This document shows positions 4,507 to 5,205 of a stretch of DNA of 5,205 bases, in pieces. The notes under the pieces are model-generated. The model was not told the origin of the DNA. It was given only the letters and a program-made list of their open reading frames with translations, and did not search any database. Within the stretch, counting starts at the first letter, position 1. Every line of letters starts with the position of its first letter. Where the stretch lies: contig DFYA01000106.1 in the NCBI GenBank assembly GCA_002382525.1, forward strand, positions 1 to 5,205. Reading direction: 5' to 3'. The stretch is from Opitutaceae bacterium UBA4094. Its GTDB lineage: Bacteria > Verrucomicrobiota > Verrucomicrobiia > Opitutales > Opitutaceae. The translations under genes and the position numbers were made by a program.

Positions 4507-5205
4507 TCAACGGCGTCCGCGAAAACCGCCTCCGCCGCTGCGGTTGCCACCCCCGGACGGAGCACCAGGCCCGCCGGACGAACGCCCGCCGCCCCGTTGC
4601 CCGCCAGAACCTTGCGGGCGTTTACCGCCACCACCACCGCCCGCTCCGCCACCACCGCCGCCGCGACGTTGCTGCTGCTGACCCTTCTTCGGATACGAAG
4701 GGTTCATTACAAACGGCTGATACGGGAACCCCTCGAGACGGAGCTCGGGGATCTTGGCGCCGATGAAGCGCTGAATATCGCGGATGTCGTCCGCGTTTTC
4801 CGGGGAAACCAACGTGAACGCATCGCCCACCGCCATCGCACGACCCGTGCGGCCAATGCGGTGCACATAATCCTCGGGATTCTCCGGCACGTCGTAGTTG
4901 ATGACGTGGGTAACCCCCGCGACGTCGATGCCGCGCGCGGCGATGTCGGTGGCGACCATCACCTCGTATTTGCCGCTCTTGAAGCCGGCGAGCGCTTCGA
5001 TGCGCTGGTTCTGCGAACGGTTCGCGTGCAACACGGCAACCGTGTGCTTGGCGGCCTTGAGCTTCGCGGCGATTTTGTCGGCGCCGTGTTTGGTGCGGCT
5101 AAAGATCAGCACGCTCTGGAAATCCGTTTTTTCGAGCAGCGCGACCAACAGGTCGAACTTCTGCGCCCAAGCAACCGGGTAAAGCGCGTGATTGACGGAC
5201 TGGTT
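4507..5205 (-). CDS. DEAD-box RNA helicase, RhlE-like, C-terminal part (5' end outside window)
   Basis: The reading frame is open to the right edge, so only the last 232 residues are seen. They cover the second RecA lobe and tail of an ATP-dependent RNA helicase that unwinds short RNA duplexes, for example in ribosome assembly or mRNA decay. In the visible fragment, numbered from its first complete codon, motif IV is LIFSRTKHGAD (33-43), motif V is ATDIAARGID (85-94) and motif VI is HRIGRTGRA (115-123) with the arginine-finger residues. The RTKHGA, FKSG and PEDYVHRIGRTGR wording is closest to RhlE among the E. coli helicases as I remember them. The Q motif, Walker A and DEAD box lie beyond the window, so the family call rests on this lobe. 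A TTG at 5148 is not a start, because conserved sequence (VNHALYPV) continues upstream of it. From about residue 175 the tail is almost all Gly/Arg/Ser/Gln, ends FRGRR, and probably binds RNA non-specifically. Confidence 0.93.
   Translation of the reverse strand, partial: NQSVNHALYPVAWAQKFDLLVALLEKTDFQSVLIFSRTKHGADKIAAKLKAAKHTVAVLHANRSQNQRIEALAGFKSGKYEVMVATDIAARGIDVAGVTHVINYDVPENPEDYVHRIGRTGRAMAVGDAFTLVSPENADDIRDIQRFIGAKIPELRLEGFPYQPFVMNPSYPKKGQQQQRRGGGGGGAGGGGGGKRPQGSGGQRGGGRSSGGPGAPSGGGNRSGGGGFRGRR
4510..4683 (-). repeat. Low-complexity Gly/Arg-rich coding repeat (helicase tail)
   Basis: This is a 58-codon low-complexity stretch encoding QQQQRR, runs of six glycines, RGGGR and FRGRR. On the + strand it is a chain of CCACC/CCGCC-like trinucleotides plus a GCT repeat (4671-4680). 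RGG-type disordered tails on DEAD-box proteins bind RNA and can drive condensate formation or cold-adapted function in several bacteria (family knowledge). Such simple sequence is prone to length variation by slippage. Confidence 0.75.

Overview
The window reads as a piece of a GC-rich bacterial chromosome with dense, mostly housekeeping gene content. My best guess for the source is Verrucomicrobiota, possibly Opitutaceae. This is inference: it rests on the GC-rich codon usage, on the apparent absence of Shine-Dalgarno sequences, and on intergenic repeats (a heptanucleotide TCAGGTT array, and a palindrome whose minus strand reads HGQDAHAT) that I associate from memory with that phylum. No rRNA, tRNA, phage, insertion sequence or CRISPR array is visible.

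Layout, left to right. Positions 1-201 hold no gene but two kinds of repeat: a long inverted repeat (11-87) that looks like two REP-type palindromes head to head, then a heptad-phased direct-repeat array (103-193) ending just before the first start codon. A PatB/MalY-type PLP-dependent C-S lyase/aminotransferase follows on the + strand (202-1371). It converges on a DCC-family (DUF393) thiol-disulfide oxidoreductase-like gene on the - strand (1423-1848), with a GGCATGGGCA hairpin between them. A DusB-type tRNA-dihydrouridine synthase runs divergently on the + strand (1946-3055). It converges on a long, proline-rich, single-pass membrane protein on the - strand (3194-4375) that I cannot assign to a characterised family. 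A terminator-like hairpin (4464-4495) separates that gene from a RhlE-like DEAD-box RNA helicase on the - strand (4507 to the right edge). Only the helicase's second RecA lobe and glycine/arginine-rich tail are inside the window.

The genes do not form an obvious pathway. The orientations (+, -, +, -, -) mean that only the last two could share a transcript, and a hairpin lies between them. Two products act on RNA (DusB on tRNA, the helicase on structured RNA), one on sulfur amino acids, and one has a putative dithiol motif, but I see no evidence that they work together. The least explained item is the proline-rich membrane protein. It has three spaced copies of a basic xLRLRP-like box in a long, probably cytoplasmic, disordered tail, one transmembrane helix, and a small periplasmic domain resembling those of secretion and pilus assembly proteins (GspB/PilP type).
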